From the NCBI GenBank assembly GCA_025041175.1, contig JAKCFJ010000002.1, positions 620,001-684,000 on the forward strand: a stretch of 64,000 bases of DNA, given 5' to 3'. The stretch's first letter is position 1, and every line of letters starts with the position of its first letter. Below the pieces are notes generated by a model, which saw only the letters and a program-made list of their open reading frames with translations, had not been told where the DNA came from and did no database searches. A program made the position numbers and the translations under genes. This DNA is from Halobacteriales archaeon YIM A00010. GTDB taxonomy: Archaea; Halobacteriota; Halobacteria; Halobacteriales; Haloarculaceae. Below are positions 8,455-17,695 of this stretch, piece by piece.

Positions 8455-9051
8455 TTGGTGACTGGTACGCACTCTGTATTTATTGAAGTTGTCCATCTAA
8501 GACAGGAATCACACGCCCTCCGACTCCGACGCCAATACCGTCTGGCGATTTTGACGCTCGAAGTTGGAGGAGTGAGGGGCGATCCATCTCGAGGCGCACT
8601 CTCCGCAGATGGGACTCGTGCACTTCCAGAGGTCGACGGCCATCACTGGGAGACCATCTGTCCGACCGACCCCGACTGCCGGGCAGAGCTCCTTGACCGG
8701 ATCGAAGCGACCGGTGATACAGGTGACGTCAGACTCACCACCCCTGGGTTTCCCGGCCCTGACACCTTTGAACGTGACGCGGAGCGATACATCGGCGGGC
8801 TGTCGATGGCACTCGGCACGATTTTCGCCACTCGCATCGTTCTAATGACGTTCTTCACCGATCTGATGACGCCGTATCGTCTCTGGCTCGGGTCGGTTAT
8901 CGCCGTCGTCACCATTGTCGGCTTGTTGCTCGGCACCTACCTGCGACACATCGAAATCGACGAGCAGAAATTCACGTGGTTCGTCATCGCGCTCCTGTTC
9001 ATCATCTCGCTCAACATCTTTCGGAACACGGTTCCGGCGTTGTTCTTCTGA
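8455..9051 (+). CDS. predicted membrane protein with three C-terminal TM helices
   Basis: The frame opens with TTG and the true start is uncertain. Residues 55-115 are soluble (HHWETICPTDPDC and GDVRLTTPGFPGPDTFERD). Three hydrophobic segments follow at about 118-137, 143-162 and 170-190 (MALGTIFATRIVLMTFF, LWLGSVIAVVTIVGLLLG, FVIALLFIISLNIF). I do not recognise the family. An IS605-like hairpin pair lies just downstream, and the N-terminal 50 codons look less protein-like than the rest, so the 5' end may have been altered by an insertion. Confidence 0.55.
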   Translation: MVTGTHSVFIEVVHLRQESHALRLRRQYRLAILTLEVGGVRGDPSRGALSADGTRALPEVDGHHWETICPTDPDCRAELLDRIEATGDTGDVRLTTPGFPGPDTFERDAERYIGGLSMALGTIFATRIVLMTFFTDLMTPYRLWLGSVIAVVTIVGLLLGTYLRHIEIDEQKFTWFVIALLFIISLNIFRNTVPALFF

Positions 9052-9187
9052 CTCTCACGGCGTGATGTGGGTGTATCTCTCGGATTGGAGGCGTTCGAAA
9101 ATATCCTTTCTCCGTATCTCACTCGTAAACTACCCCACCCAACTTCGCTCACCCCATACGGGATTCGCTCGTTGAGGGTAGGATCGC

Positions 9188-9234
9188 GCAAATCTCTTCG
9201 CGATTTGCTGGATACGAGAAATCTTCGATTTCTC
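9188..9234. repeat. paired hairpins of IS200/IS605-end type
   Basis: Two perfect stem-loops lie side by side: GCAAATC with a 7-nt loop and GATTTGC (9188-9208), then GAGAAATC TTC GATTTCTC (9216-9234). The same AAATC...GATTT hairpin recurs at 14359 and 40228. Subterminal hairpins of this kind mark ends of IS200/IS605 elements and their PATE derivatives. No tnpA or tnpB frame remains here. Confidence 0.5.
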
Positions 9235-9281
9235 TTGACTTTGATGTGAACTCCCGGTAATCAGTCGCCAGCAATAGGCTG

Positions 9282-9527
9282 GTGACTCTTGCCGTTCAAC
9301 GTCCCACCATTCACACTCACGTCTACTTGGTCCAACGCCGGCGCGAAGAGGGCCAACCGATCGGTCGCCCGAAGAAACTCGATACGAACGAGCTGGAGCA
9401 CGTCTACGAGTGGCGAGAGAAGGGATTGAGTTACGGCGAGATCGCCACGCTCGCGGGCGAGATGTTCGGCACCGACATCACTCGACAGTCCATTTACCGC
9501 TATTGTAAGGAGGGGCTCGATGCATGA
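9282..9527 (+). pseudogene. C-terminal fragment of a serine recombinase (HTH part only)
   Basis: From about 9336 the frame reads RRREEGQPIGRPKK and then a helix-turn-helix (LSYGEIATLAGEMFGTDITRQSIYRY), the usual C-terminal tail of haloarchaeal resolvase-type serine recombinases. The catalytic domain of about 140 residues is absent. The first 18 codons do not fit the family. This is a remnant that could at most bind DNA. Confidence 0.6.
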
Positions 9528-9529
9528 AT

Positions 9530-10080
9530 GTGGTCTCTTATCGACAGTCACAGCCAGCGAGTACCAAGCGTTACCCACGAATTGTTGATTTTCACGCTGC
9601 AAAGCTATTAATCAGAGACTGCCTCTCGCGCCGAGTTGCTACGTACTTTGTTGGATGAATCAGGTCTGAACTGGCAGTCTCATTGGACCTGAAAGGCTCA
9701 AGGAATTGTTTGGATCATGGAGTAACGTCTGTGTGGCGTCGTTCGTCTAGATCCGTCGAGTAAACGTCTATAGGTGCCCTGTTGAATCGACAGAATTCGT
9801 ACGAGTTGAGATGTGAAAACAGCGGGAAGAAGGATTACAACAGCGGATCTGTCCGCAGGTAATTGCGAGATTTTGAGAATCTCCAAACAAAATTGCTACA
9901 TACGGTCTCACATCTTCGTGCACTTATTACACGAGGATTTGATCGTTTGTGAGCCTTACTAGTGGTACTGTAACTCATTCCAAATCCTTCCGCTAATCGC
10001 ACGTCGGCACCAAATCTCCGAAATACCGGAAATACCCTGTCGCACACGGGCAATTCAACAGAGTATCTGTGATCTCTTGG
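9530..10080. other. intergenic stretch, no gene seen
   Basis: About 550 nt between the recombinase fragment and the reductase. The frames present are short and unlike protein. I see no RNA gene or long repeat. Confidence 0.5.
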
Positions 10081-10983
10081 CTATTCGATGCGAGCCTCCT
10101 CGCCAGCGAGGTCTTCAATGATCTGCATCACACCGGAGTTGTCGTCGCGACCTCGGTCAGTCGTCTCCATCGCTTTGTAGAGTTCGTGAGCGACTGCGGT
10201 TTGCGGCATCGGCACACCGAAGGCTTCTCCTGCGTCGGTAGCGATTCGGAGGTCTTTGTACTGATACGACGCGAAAAAGCCTGGATCGAAGTTGCCCTTG
10301 ATCATCCGTGATGCGCGGTTATCGAGCGTCCAGCACCCGGCAGCACCACCGCTGATCGCCTCAACGACAGCGTCGAGGTCCGCGCCAGCCTTCTTAGCGA
10401 ACACGAGCGCTTCGCTCACCCCGACCATCTGTGCCGCAACAACGATCTGGTTGCAGGCCTTCGTGGTCTGACCAGCACCGTTCGGTCCGCAGTGGGTCAC
10501 AGTGTCGCCCATAACTTCAAAGAGGTCGCGGTGTTCGGAGAGCACTGCTTCGTCGCCGCCAACCATGATCGAGAGCGTACCCTCAATCGCACCCTCTTCG
10601 CCGCCACTGATCGGGGCGTCAAGCATGTTCGCATCCTGTTCCGCGATGTCAGCCGCAAGGGTTTCCGTGACCGTGGGCGAGATGGTCGACATATCGATGA
10701 CAGTCATGCCCTCGCTCAGTCCTCCAAGAACGCCATCCTCACCGGTGATGATCTCTTCGACGACCGGCGAGTCCGGGAGACAGGTGATTACGACATCGGT
10801 TCGCTCGGCGGCCTCTTGAGGTGTCTCAGCTCGTTCGCCGCCGTATTCAACGTGTTCGTCAACTGGCTCCGGTGAGCGGTTGTGTCCGACCACATCGTAG
10901 CCGGCATCGATGAGGTTCGCCGCCATCGGTCCGCCCATAATACCGAGTCCAATGAACCCGATCGTTCGTTCAGGCATAGCCAT
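10081..10983 (-). CDS. NAD(P)-dependent beta-hydroxyacid dehydrogenase (tartronate semialdehyde reductase type)
   Basis: A 300-residue member of the beta-hydroxyacid dehydrogenase family (GarR/GlxR, MmsB). It would interconvert tartronate semialdehyde and glycerate, or 3-hydroxyisobutyrate and its semialdehyde. The Rossmann motif GFIGLGIMGGPM is at 9-20, the substrate-binding DAPISGGEEGA at 122-132, and the catalytic lysine Lys175 in GAGQTTKACNQ. The C-terminal all-helical domain contains YQYKDLRIATDAGEAFGVPMP. Length and motifs are complete. No pathway neighbours are present to fix the substrate. Confidence 0.93.
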   Translation of the reverse strand: MAMPERTIGFIGLGIMGGPMAANLIDAGYDVVGHNRSPEPVDEHVEYGGERAETPQEAAERTDVVITCLPDSPVVEEIITGEDGVLGGLSEGMTVIDMSTISPTVTETLAADIAEQDANMLDAPISGGEEGAIEGTLSIMVGGDEAVLSEHRDLFEVMGDTVTHCGPNGAGQTTKACNQIVVAAQMVGVSEALVFAKKAGADLDAVVEAISGGAAGCWTLDNRASRMIKGNFDPGFFASYQYKDLRIATDAGEAFGVPMPQTAVAHELYKAMETTDRGRDDNSGVMQIIEDLAGEEARIE

Positions 10984-11112
10984 AAATTCTCAGGAGAGGG
11001 TCAAAACTGTAAGGGAAGCGTTGTGCGGGGACCGAAAGCAACAACATCTGGTGACCGCAGCGAAGGTGGAAAGCGTCCCTTCGGTCTGTGAAAGCGTACG
11101 AAGTCCAAGAGG

Positions 11113-11310
11113 GTGATCCTGACTACAAGGGAGGTTGGTCAAAGCGACAGCGAGGAACCGACGCTAGACACGAACGGGGCGCTCGTCCGTATCCACGCGT
11201 GTTCGTTCAATCACCGCGAGTTGGCAATTGCGAATGCGGACCTCGCATCTCTTGGCGAGGATCCACTAGTGATTCCGCTCGCGGAAGGTGCTGGTACTCG
11301 TCGCGACTCA
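11113..11310 (+). pseudogene. N-terminal fragment of a medium-chain (zinc-type) alcohol dehydrogenase
   Basis: The frame reads GALVRIHACSFNHRELAIAN and then DPLVIPLAEGAGT, matching the start of the MDR catalytic domain (VRV.A.S.N.RDL....PLVP..GAG). After that the similarity stops within a few codons. The coenzyme domain is missing. It is a decayed relic unrelated in strand or position to the intact MDR gene at 19245. Confidence 0.55.
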
Positions 11311-11479
11311 TCCAGACGTTGTAAGAGCCGTCTCGGTTTCGTTCCGTTCGCATGTTTTCACGCTTCTCTTAGATGTTTCACGAAACGTAGAAATATCGGA
11401 TTATAGAAGTATTCTCTGAACGTGTCAAATTCGGACCGTTCAGCGGCAGGATGGTGGACATGTTCATCGCTTGGGAGTC

Positions 11480-11497
11480 CTCCGCGGTTACGCGGAG
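11480..11497 (-). terminator. GC-rich hairpin after polB
   Basis: CTCCGCG, GTTA, CGCGGAG forms a perfect 7-bp stem just past the polymerase stop codon. It may end the polymerase transcript or belong to an IS605-type end; no clear T-run follows on the minus strand. Confidence 0.3.
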
Positions 11498-11504
11498 ATG
11501 GAAG

Positions 11505-13670
11505 TCAATCCAATTCGCAACCAGTGAACGCTGTCAAGTTTAGTTCGTGGGTCTCCGCCAGCGCTCGCCTGATATCCGTTCGATCCCAACCAAGCGGAGA
11601 GAGGAGGCTTTCTATGGCTCGGACGAGCTGTGTTTCATAGTATGCCGGATCGTACGTCTCGGGCGCTTCGTGTGCGAGGGCTACCCGATCCCGTGATGTC
11701 TTCTCGTCGTCGACAACCACGTATGAGATATTTTGCCCGGGATGGACGGTAAGCCCTTGCTCTCGCGCTCGGTCGAGCGCAGCGACGTTCGTCGTATACT
11801 GCGTGTATCCGTCGAGCGGTTTGGACACCTGATTTCGTTCGACGAGTTGCTCGACATCGACCATCCCAGCATGCAGCTCCGTGATCGCGCGTTCGAGACG
11901 AGCGATGACGACTTCTGGCAACCGGGTCGCGTCGAGGCGAGCAAGACAGTCCCGCTGGACAGCCTCGATGAACGATGGAGTGCTCCGCTGGCGCGCCTCA
12001 ATTCCACGGAGTTTGAATTTCTCCTCACCCGACAGTTTTCCGAAGTATTTCGTCAACGCGCCCGTTTCGCGGTCACGTTGTGGCACGAACGCAACCCACT
12101 CGTAGTGGGCTTCGTATTCGAGACAGATATCGACCGCTGTGGAGATCTCATTCACAAGCACATCGAGCGGTGTGCGCTGGTCGTCGTCGACTGCTGGATC
12201 GGGAACCACCCAAATCGAATCCACGATCCCGTGAACGACGTGCCACCCGCCAGCTTCTAACTGTTGCTTGGCAGTCAACAGAATCTCGCGAGCGAACGCG
12301 TTGATCGCCTCGTGGCATTCGATCCGGCCGAACTTCGCGTTGTTAAATCCCTGGTAGCCAAAGCAGGCAACGAGAATCCACTTCAGTGCATCCGACCGCC
12401 CTTCAAGTTTCGAAAGGCGATCCTGATCCGGATTCTCACTCTGTCGTTCACGCCGAATGGTGGCTTTGATCGCCTCACGATCGTCGATAAGGGGTTGGAG
12501 TACGTCACCGAGATACCCGTGCTCGTCACAGATGGCGTATCCGAGCTCGGGAACGTCATCGCGATCACGATGGCACGGACACCGGATGACGTCCGGCGAG
12601 ACGTGGCGCGAACAGATGATGTTCGGGTAGAGACTCGCAAAGTCGAGTTCGTGGACATCCTCGTGTAGCCCGACTTCGGGCGCGAAAACGAATCCGCCAC
12701 GGTCGGCATCATGCAGCGTCCCCATCGGCTTGAAGAACTCGTGGCGCCAGGAGTGCCATGGCACCACCACCCCACGGTCGTGGGCTTCACAGATTTGGAT
12801 GGCGGTGAGAACGTTTCCGATACTGGCCCAGGCGAGTTCCTGAACGGGCTTTTTCGATCGGGAGACGAGATCGAGCACGCCGTCGAGGTTCGTCTCTCCA
12901 TAGAAGAATGTGTTTGACTCGTCGATGATCGCTCGACCAGGCACATTATACCGAGCCGGTGAATGACCGACTCGCCCGTAACTCGAATATGTCGACTGGG
13001 ACGCGAGCTGTTGGTACTCCACGTCGGGCCACCGACTCAAGGTGAAGTCGTTGATGTTTGCCTCGTGAGCCATCGCATATAGTGTCGGGATGATCTCGCT
13101 TGTTGAACAGACGAGTATGTCTGGGTCATGGATATCGAGCGCGGTCTGAACAGCACTCAGAATGACAGCTGGTGATCCCGTGATCGTCTCGTCCTCTATC
13201 GTAAACTCACTATACGAGTCACCAGCTGTCTCGGCCACCGGGACGCTGAACCGAAGCGTCGAGAGCTCCTGTGTCGGGGTTGGATCGAGATCGGTCTCCA
13301 GACAATACCGAAACTCGGGTGAGAAATCCACGTTGAAGCACGCAACATCCCCGATGGGAAGGGTTGGAAGCTGTCGTGCTTGGCACGCAAGTGCGGTGAG
13401 CCGCTCGACGTGATCGACGTCGACCGCAAGCACTGTCGTGTCGTCACGACGGAAACCGGGACACCGGGTGATGAATTCGGTTGAGGCAACATCTGGATGT
13501 CGATCGTACAGTCGCTGCAGCGGGGTGAGGTCAACCTCGGTCTCGGGCGAACGAGGAGCAACGAAAAAGCGTGGTGTATAATTGGTTACCTCGGTCGGGA
13601 CGGCACCGTCGGCCGTCACGTCCCATTCGAGCACGCGGCCATCGTCGAGGAAATCAATAGTGAACGGCAT
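11505..13670 (-). CDS. family-B DNA polymerase, second haloarchaeal type, exonuclease motifs degenerate
   Basis: A 721-residue family-B DNA polymerase, shorter than the chromosomal replicative PolB. Motif A is intact (Asp343 in ELDFASLYPNI). Motif B is recognisable (Lys430 in LKWILVACFGYQGF), though the usual N-S-x-Y-G is replaced by ACFGYQGF. Motif C reads HGIVDSIWV, so only the second Asp (Asp484) of the canonical D-T-D remains. The region where ExoI should read D-I-E is LRFSVPV (140-146), and the ExoII region DPDILVCSTSEIIP lacks the catalytic Asp. It therefore probably has no proofreading. Related polymerases occur on haloarchaeal plasmids and viruses. It lies 3 nt after a 53-codon ORF and near orc1, forming a replication or repair module. 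Reduced polymerase activity is possible. Confidence 0.88.
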   Translation of the reverse strand: MPFTIDFLDDGRVLEWDVTADGAVPTEVTNYTPRFFVAPRSPETEVDLTPLQRLYDRHPDVASTEFITRCPGFRRDDTTVLAVDVDHVERLTALACQARQLPTLPIGDVACFNVDFSPEFRYCLETDLDPTPTQELSTLRFSVPVAETAGDSYSEFTIEDETITGSPAVILSAVQTALDIHDPDILVCSTSEIIPTLYAMAHEANINDFTLSRWPDVEYQQLASQSTYSSYGRVGHSPARYNVPGRAIIDESNTFFYGETNLDGVLDLVSRSKKPVQELAWASIGNVLTAIQICEAHDRGVVVPWHSWRHEFFKPMGTLHDADRGGFVFAPEVGLHEDVHELDFASLYPNIICSRHVSPDVIRCPCHRDRDDVPELGYAICDEHGYLGDVLQPLIDDREAIKATIRRERQSENPDQDRLSKLEGRSDALKWILVACFGYQGFNNAKFGRIECHEAINAFAREILLTAKQQLEAGGWHVVHGIVDSIWVVPDPAVDDDQRTPLDVLVNEISTAVDICLEYEAHYEWVAFVPQRDRETGALTKYFGKLSGEEKFKLRGIEARQRSTPSFIEAVQRDCLARLDATRLPEVVIARLERAITELHAGMVDVEQLVERNQVSKPLDGYTQYTTNVAALDRAREQGLTVHPGQNISYVVVDDEKTSRDRVALAHEAPETYDPAYYETQLVRAIESLLSPLGWDRTDIRRALAETHELNLTAFTGCELD

Positions 13671-13673
13671 GGA

Positions 13674-13835
13674 CTATTCGGTGTCTCGTGGCTGGGTTCG
13701 TTGTTCGTCCAGCGCGTCGAGTGTGGCTTCAGTGCGTTCGATCAGTGCCTGGTTCCGATCCACCCCGCGGGTGGGACGACCCACTGCCAGCTGGGTTTGC
13801 GACGTATTCGACGTTGGAGCAGATTGATCGGGCAT
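13674..13835 (-). CDS. 53-residue ORF immediately upstream of polB
   Basis: An ORF starting ATG at 13835 and ending TAG 3 nt before the polymerase ATG. The product is polar and acidic (MPDQSAPTSNTSQTQLAVGR at the start, then NQALIERTEATLDALDEQRT, which could form one amphipathic helix). Close spacing suggests co-translation with the polymerase. I do not recognise it; a small accessory or regulatory peptide is possible. Confidence 0.5.
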   Translation of the reverse strand: MPDQSAPTSNTSQTQLAVGRPTRGVDRNQALIERTEATLDALDEQRTQPRDTE

Positions 13836-14019
13836 ACCTGTGTAAACGATGGTGGCTTCGATAAGTCGTCGCGTGGCACTTCCGGAGTTTCAAGAAAGGA
13901 GATGTCGTCGTCTGAGAATCCTGCTCAGTCGCTGTCTTTTGGAAGCATTGCACCGCCCTTTCCGAAACGGTTTCAAGAAAGTAAATACCTAATTCAGTAT
14001 CAGGATATTGGCCTGTGGT

Positions 14020-14453
14020 GACCTCCTTCCTGTCGTAAACGACGGGGCTTCCCGTACCGCAGTTCGGGATATTTGCTGGTTTGCAACCCGGTCGGCATGA
14101 CTGGGCTACTGGCAGGGCCACACCGCCGTTACTCCTCCCTCGACATGGGATTCAGAGTTATCTTGACCGAGACACCGAGCGGTTCGAGAGTTCGAGAGGA
14201 TGTCTTGACCGTGGCTGTTACGGTATCCCGATACTGTGTATTTAGTGGGCGATACGATCCGCCTCGGTGTATGTCATACTACGATGTGGTATTACTTAGA
14301 TATCCGTAGTGGCGATGTAACGTGGATTGTGACGGAACGTGTTGGATTCACTCCCGTCATCAGAAATCTTCGATTTCTGATTGGCGAACGAGACGCGAAG
14401 CGTCTCGTTAACGCCCTGAAGGGCGGGGTTCTCTCCTCGAAGAAAGATAGATC
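14020..14453. mobile_element. palindrome-associated, IS605-derived non-autonomous element (PATE-like)
   Basis: About 430 nt with no credible ORF between the polymerase unit and orc1. The right end carries three successive perfect hairpins: ATCAGAAATC/GATTTCTGAT (14359-14381), AACGAGACGC/GCGTCTCGTT (14387-14409) and CGCCC/GGGCG (14412-14425). The left end has the GTCGTAAACGACGGGG motif typical of haloarchaeal IS605-type elements. The first two hairpins recur at 40228-40275. I read it as a mini-element that once used an IS605 TnpA in trans. Exact ends are uncertain. Confidence 0.5.
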
Positions 14454-15482
14454 TTAGAGTGGCGTTGATGTTGTGTTCGGATCAACGAGGGAGTATTCTC
14501 GGTCACGAGTTGTGCCTGTCGCCTCGATGAGATTGTATTGGGCCATCTTCGAGAGATACGACCGGACAGTTCGGGTCGTCCGTGGATCATCGACGGCTTC
14601 GGTATAGTGTTCGTAGATGGCGTTCGGACCGATCGGACCATGATCTCGGACGAGGTTATACACGAGTCGTTGATGTGGCGTGAGCGATTCGAGGCTTTTC
14701 TGTTTGATGTGGGCCTGTGCGTCGCTTGCTGCCTGGCGAAGCATCTCGTCGGTAATCCGTTCGTGATTGTCTCGATCCGCGGTGCCTGCTGCAGCTCGGA
14801 GGATTCCAATGGCAAGACGTGCGTCACCGGCAGCTGCATCCGCGATCAACGAGAGCTGCTCACCGGTAATGACATTCGGATCGAGTCCCCATTTCACCCG
14901 CGCCGACAGGATATCGACCAGCTGGTCGTCGTGGTACTTGTCCAACTGCACGTGCTCGCTGGATCGGAGCCGACTGACAAGACGATCGTCGAGACGACTG
15001 AACAACTCCTCTTCTCGATTGGCAATACAGATGAGCGCAAACTGTGGCAGGCTGTGGAGATCATAGAGGACACCCGGATCTTCGAGTTGATCGACCTCGT
15101 CGAGAATAATGACCGCTCGCGGGCCCTCATACTGCTGTAGCCGGTCGATGAGCTCGTCATGGGGCGTCGATTGGCGGTGAACATCAATGGTTTCTCCGAG
15201 CTCATCGAGAATCTGGTAGAGCGTGCGAAACCGGGTGTAGTTTCGCCAGCAGTTAACGTAGGTGGACTCAATGTTGAGCACCTCCTCACGGAGGCGCTCG
15301 GTGATGAATTTCGAGATGCAGGTCTTTCCCGTCCCACTGGGGCCAGTCATGACGGCGGTATCGGCGGGGTTGTCGTTCCTGATTGGCTCAAAGACGCTCG
15401 AAAGATGGTCAACTTCGGCGTCGCGATGCTCAACCTCTCGTGGAACAAATCCAGCACGGAGCACGCGAGCATCGCGGATCAT
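14454..15482 (-). CDS. orc1: Orc1/Cdc6-type replication initiator
   Basis: An AAA+ origin-recognition protein of 342 residues. ATG at 15482 is preferred to a TTG 30 nt upstream because Orc1 proteins commonly start MIRDARVLRAGFVPREVEHR. Walker A GPSGTGKT is at 47-54, Walker B IILDEVDQL at 125-133 and sensor-1 region ALICIANREE near 152. A C-terminal winged-helix domain (SLTPHQRLVYNLVRDHGPIG) would bind origin repeats. The size is a little below the chromosomal paralogs (around 400), as in plasmid-type Orc proteins. I did not find convincing ORB repeats in the 200 nt upstream, so which origin it serves is unknown. Separation from polB by an IS605-type element suggests the module was once tighter. 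Confidence 0.92.
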   Translation of the reverse strand: MIRDARVLRAGFVPREVEHRDAEVDHLSSVFEPIRNDNPADTAVMTGPSGTGKTCISKFITERLREEVLNIESTYVNCWRNYTRFRTLYQILDELGETIDVHRQSTPHDELIDRLQQYEGPRAVIILDEVDQLEDPGVLYDLHSLPQFALICIANREEELFSRLDDRLVSRLRSSEHVQLDKYHDDQLVDILSARVKWGLDPNVITGEQLSLIADAAAGDARLAIGILRAAAGTADRDNHERITDEMLRQAASDAQAHIKQKSLESLTPHQRLVYNLVRDHGPIGPNAIYEHYTEAVDDPRTTRTVRSYLSKMAQYNLIEATGTTRDREYSLVDPNTTSTPL

Positions 15483-15668
15483 ATGGTACTGAAATCGTTC
15501 GTGTACAACCAATAAAGTATGTTTTGATCAGATACGGTACAAAACCACCGATATCAGTGCTACCGAAATAGTTTCTACTTACTTTGTGGTTCCATGGAAT
15601 CCAACATGGGATAACTTTCAGGATTTTTGCGTTCATCGTAAGCGACTGGATCGTCACCGTAGCACTGT

Positions 15669-15722
15669 CTAGTTCTGCACCTCCTCGGCAGGCGTTCGAC
15701 CGTCTAGGGCCTGATTCGGTCA
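15669..15722 (-). pseudogene. 3' stub of an IS6-family transposase
   Basis: The minus strand reads QALDGRTPAEEVQN then TAG, the characteristic C-terminus of haloarchaeal IS6-type (ISH15-like) transposases, and is followed by the element end AGCACTGTCTAGTTCTG, identical to the end of the dead copy at 39613. Only the last ~18 codons remain. Confidence 0.65.
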
Positions 15723-15944
15723 ATCGTGGTTAATAGGTCAGAGCTCGGAATCAAATGGATGCTATGAGAGCAAAATCTGGGGTGTTCGGCGTTCCACGGT
15801 GATCCTCCACTCGCTCGCCGGCTAGCATTGATCTCTCACACAACCGAGCTCAATCCTCGACGATAGCAGTCGATCAGCTGACTGCTTCTGTGGTGGATGC
15901 CATCCCACAAGGAATATGCAACGAGACATCTTAACCTCAGAGAG

Positions 15945-16110
15945 ATACACGATTTGACTAGTTTTCAGCGGGACCTCCTGTCTGAGATCGCGGGCCGTGA
16001 CGAGCCACACGGACTGGCGATCAAAGACGACCTCGAAAAGTACTACGAGTCGGAGATCCACCACGGACGGCTGTCTCCTCTCCAATCGGGTCTCGATACG
16101 CTACCGCAGT
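15945..16110 (+). pseudogene. truncated PadR-family regulator
   Basis: IHDLTSFQRDLLSEIAGRDE and PHGLAIKDDLEKYYESEIHH match the first ~45 residues of the intact PadR protein at 62685 almost position for position. After HHGRL the reading frame breaks (SPLQSGLDTL in place of YPNLDTL) and the C-terminal half is missing. It is a decayed paralog, with the winged helix interrupted. Confidence 0.65.
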
Positions 16111-16350
16111 CGCACGATGTCTCGCTTCGCTAACGACGACTGTAGCCGTGTATACTGCTCCGTGACGGCCGTATGCGGGGTGTCGGCGGCCTCCCGGGCG
16201 AGTGTCACCGCCATCTCACAGTGTGTGTAAGCCGTCACCGGCTCGTCAAGCGTCTCGCAGATCGCCGCTAGCCGTTCGACGGTCGTGATAGCATCGCGGA
16301 TCGCCCCTATGGTGGTGCTGGCGTTGCCCCCGCTGATTTTGTTAGCAGGG
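16096..16350 (-). pseudogene. possible gene fragment without start codon
   Basis: The minus strand holds about 70 codons that look like genuine haloarchaeal protein (for example ITTVERLAAICETLDEPVTA and MAVTLAREAADTPHTAV) ending at a stop near 16099. There is no start codon and the upstream sequence is not protein-like. It may be the 3' remnant of a lost gene. I cannot name it. Confidence 0.3.
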
Positions 16351-16549
16351 GCGAGCGCCGCCCAGCTGGGGGTCGATCACATCGACATGCCTGGAAGTTC
16401 TTCATGGCGACGAACTCGGGGATCTGGCCCATATGCGAGCCGGGATGGCCCCTCTCTCCTCGACGGAAGCACAGGGCGCAGCGCGCGCTCGGCGTCCGGC
16501 GAGTGAAAAGCCGATTTTCTCTAGCGGTGATCAATCCACGAGGCGGGGG

Positions 16550-16993
16550 TCAGTACGCCGCGACCGCAATCGTGGCGACGGCTACCTCGACTACGCTGAT
16601 CAGCACCGTCACGACACCGGCGAAGCGATTTTCGACAGGGACAGCTCTCAGCGGGTTCCACTCGTCGTCATCGAACGGATAGAAGAGCGCAATCCCGCGT
16701 TTTGAGCCGAAACAGTCGAGCACGTAGTGTGTGAGCACGCCGATCCAGACGTATTGGAGGTTGTCGAAGACGAAGGGGAACGCGACGAACAGCCCGAGCA
16801 CCGGTAGGTTATGCAGCGTCTTCCGGTGACGACCAAACTCGGTGTCGACATCGGGGAACAGCGCCCCGAGCGTCACCAGGACCGTCACCGCCACGAGCGA
16901 GCGCAGCACTGCAATTTTGCTGTTGTACTCGAACAGGAGACAGACGCCGACGCCGACGAGGACAGCATTGATGATGTGTTCTCGTTTGTTCAT
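16550..16993 (-). CDS. membrane-bound metal-dependent hydrolase, YdjM/DUF457 family
   Basis: A 147-residue protein with four hydrophobic segments and the family's metal-binding pattern: ALFPDVDTEFGRHRKTLHN (about 44-62) and LTHYVLDCFGSKRG (about 86-99), where the Asp and His residues would hold a metal. YdjM/DUF457 proteins are predicted inner-membrane hydrolases of unknown substrate. It is complete, with ATG at 16993, and stands alone between decayed sequences. Confidence 0.8.
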   Translation of the reverse strand: MNKREHIINAVLVGVGVCLLFEYNSKIAVLRSLVAVTVLVTLGALFPDVDTEFGRHRKTLHNLPVLGLFVAFPFVFDNLQYVWIGVLTHYVLDCFGSKRGIALFYPFDDDEWNPLRAVPVENRFAGVVTVLISVVEVAVATIAVAAY

Positions 16994-17695
16994 CTTTACT
17001 TATGATTTCATTGCGGGATATAATGGATAATGCGGCGGCGCACGGCACTCAACGCCTTGTGCCCCCCACCGTCGATTCGGTGGCGATCGCGTCACTCAAG
17101 GCTATCTCGAGTGCCGTCCAAAGACCCCCTATTGTTTGATTTTGGCTGTTTCATGGAATTACTCTGAGAGGCGCATATACGCAGCTCAACCGATTTGATT
17201 TTTCCGAGCTCCATGGATCAAAGTTCGTGATTAAATGGATGCTATAAAGCGGATATCTGGGCAGATCGGGTGTCCATGCTGATCGATCCATCCCGAGCTG
17301 GATTTGTCGTGATAGTGAATAGATTGACTGTTCACAAACCGATTTTGGTATCAGATATATGATGAATATTCATCTCTGCTTTCCGCCTCCGGGAATACCA
17401 CTCTGTAATTCAACATGTATTACTCTATACTTGTGCTCTCTATTCGACTGTTTCAGTTCCTAAGACGCCCAGATAGTCTTGACAGATTTGGGAGAGATCG
17501 AAAGGCAAGCCAAAGCAGTACAGCACATTCGAGAAAATCGACAGACAGCGGTCGATTTAGGGTACAGTACCCGTCGTTCGTGGTACAGCAGACACATTGG
17601 TGTCATTTCTGATCCCTACTTCACAAGGTTGGTCATAAAAGTGATATTATATCCTCTTCGTGTGAGACTACCAGGCCCTGCTCGGCGACGTCTCA
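16994..17695. other. AT-rich intergenic stretch, decayed sequence
   Basis: About 700 nt with no gene I can support. The segment AAATGGATGCTATAAAGC near 17236 resembles AAATGGATGCTATGAGAGC near 15753, so both stretches probably contain remnants of one repeated sequence. A frame at 17479-17727 (82 codons) is open but unlike protein. Confidence 0.45.

Noticed and set aside
11733-12668. Plus-strand frames inside the polymerase gene
   Set aside because: They are antisense shadows of a GC3-rich gene with clear polymerase motifs on the other strand.
15500-15740. Origin (ORB) repeats next to orc1
   Set aside because: I looked for the usual TTCCAGTGGAAA-like repeats. Only TTCCATGGAA is present once, which is not enough to claim an origin.
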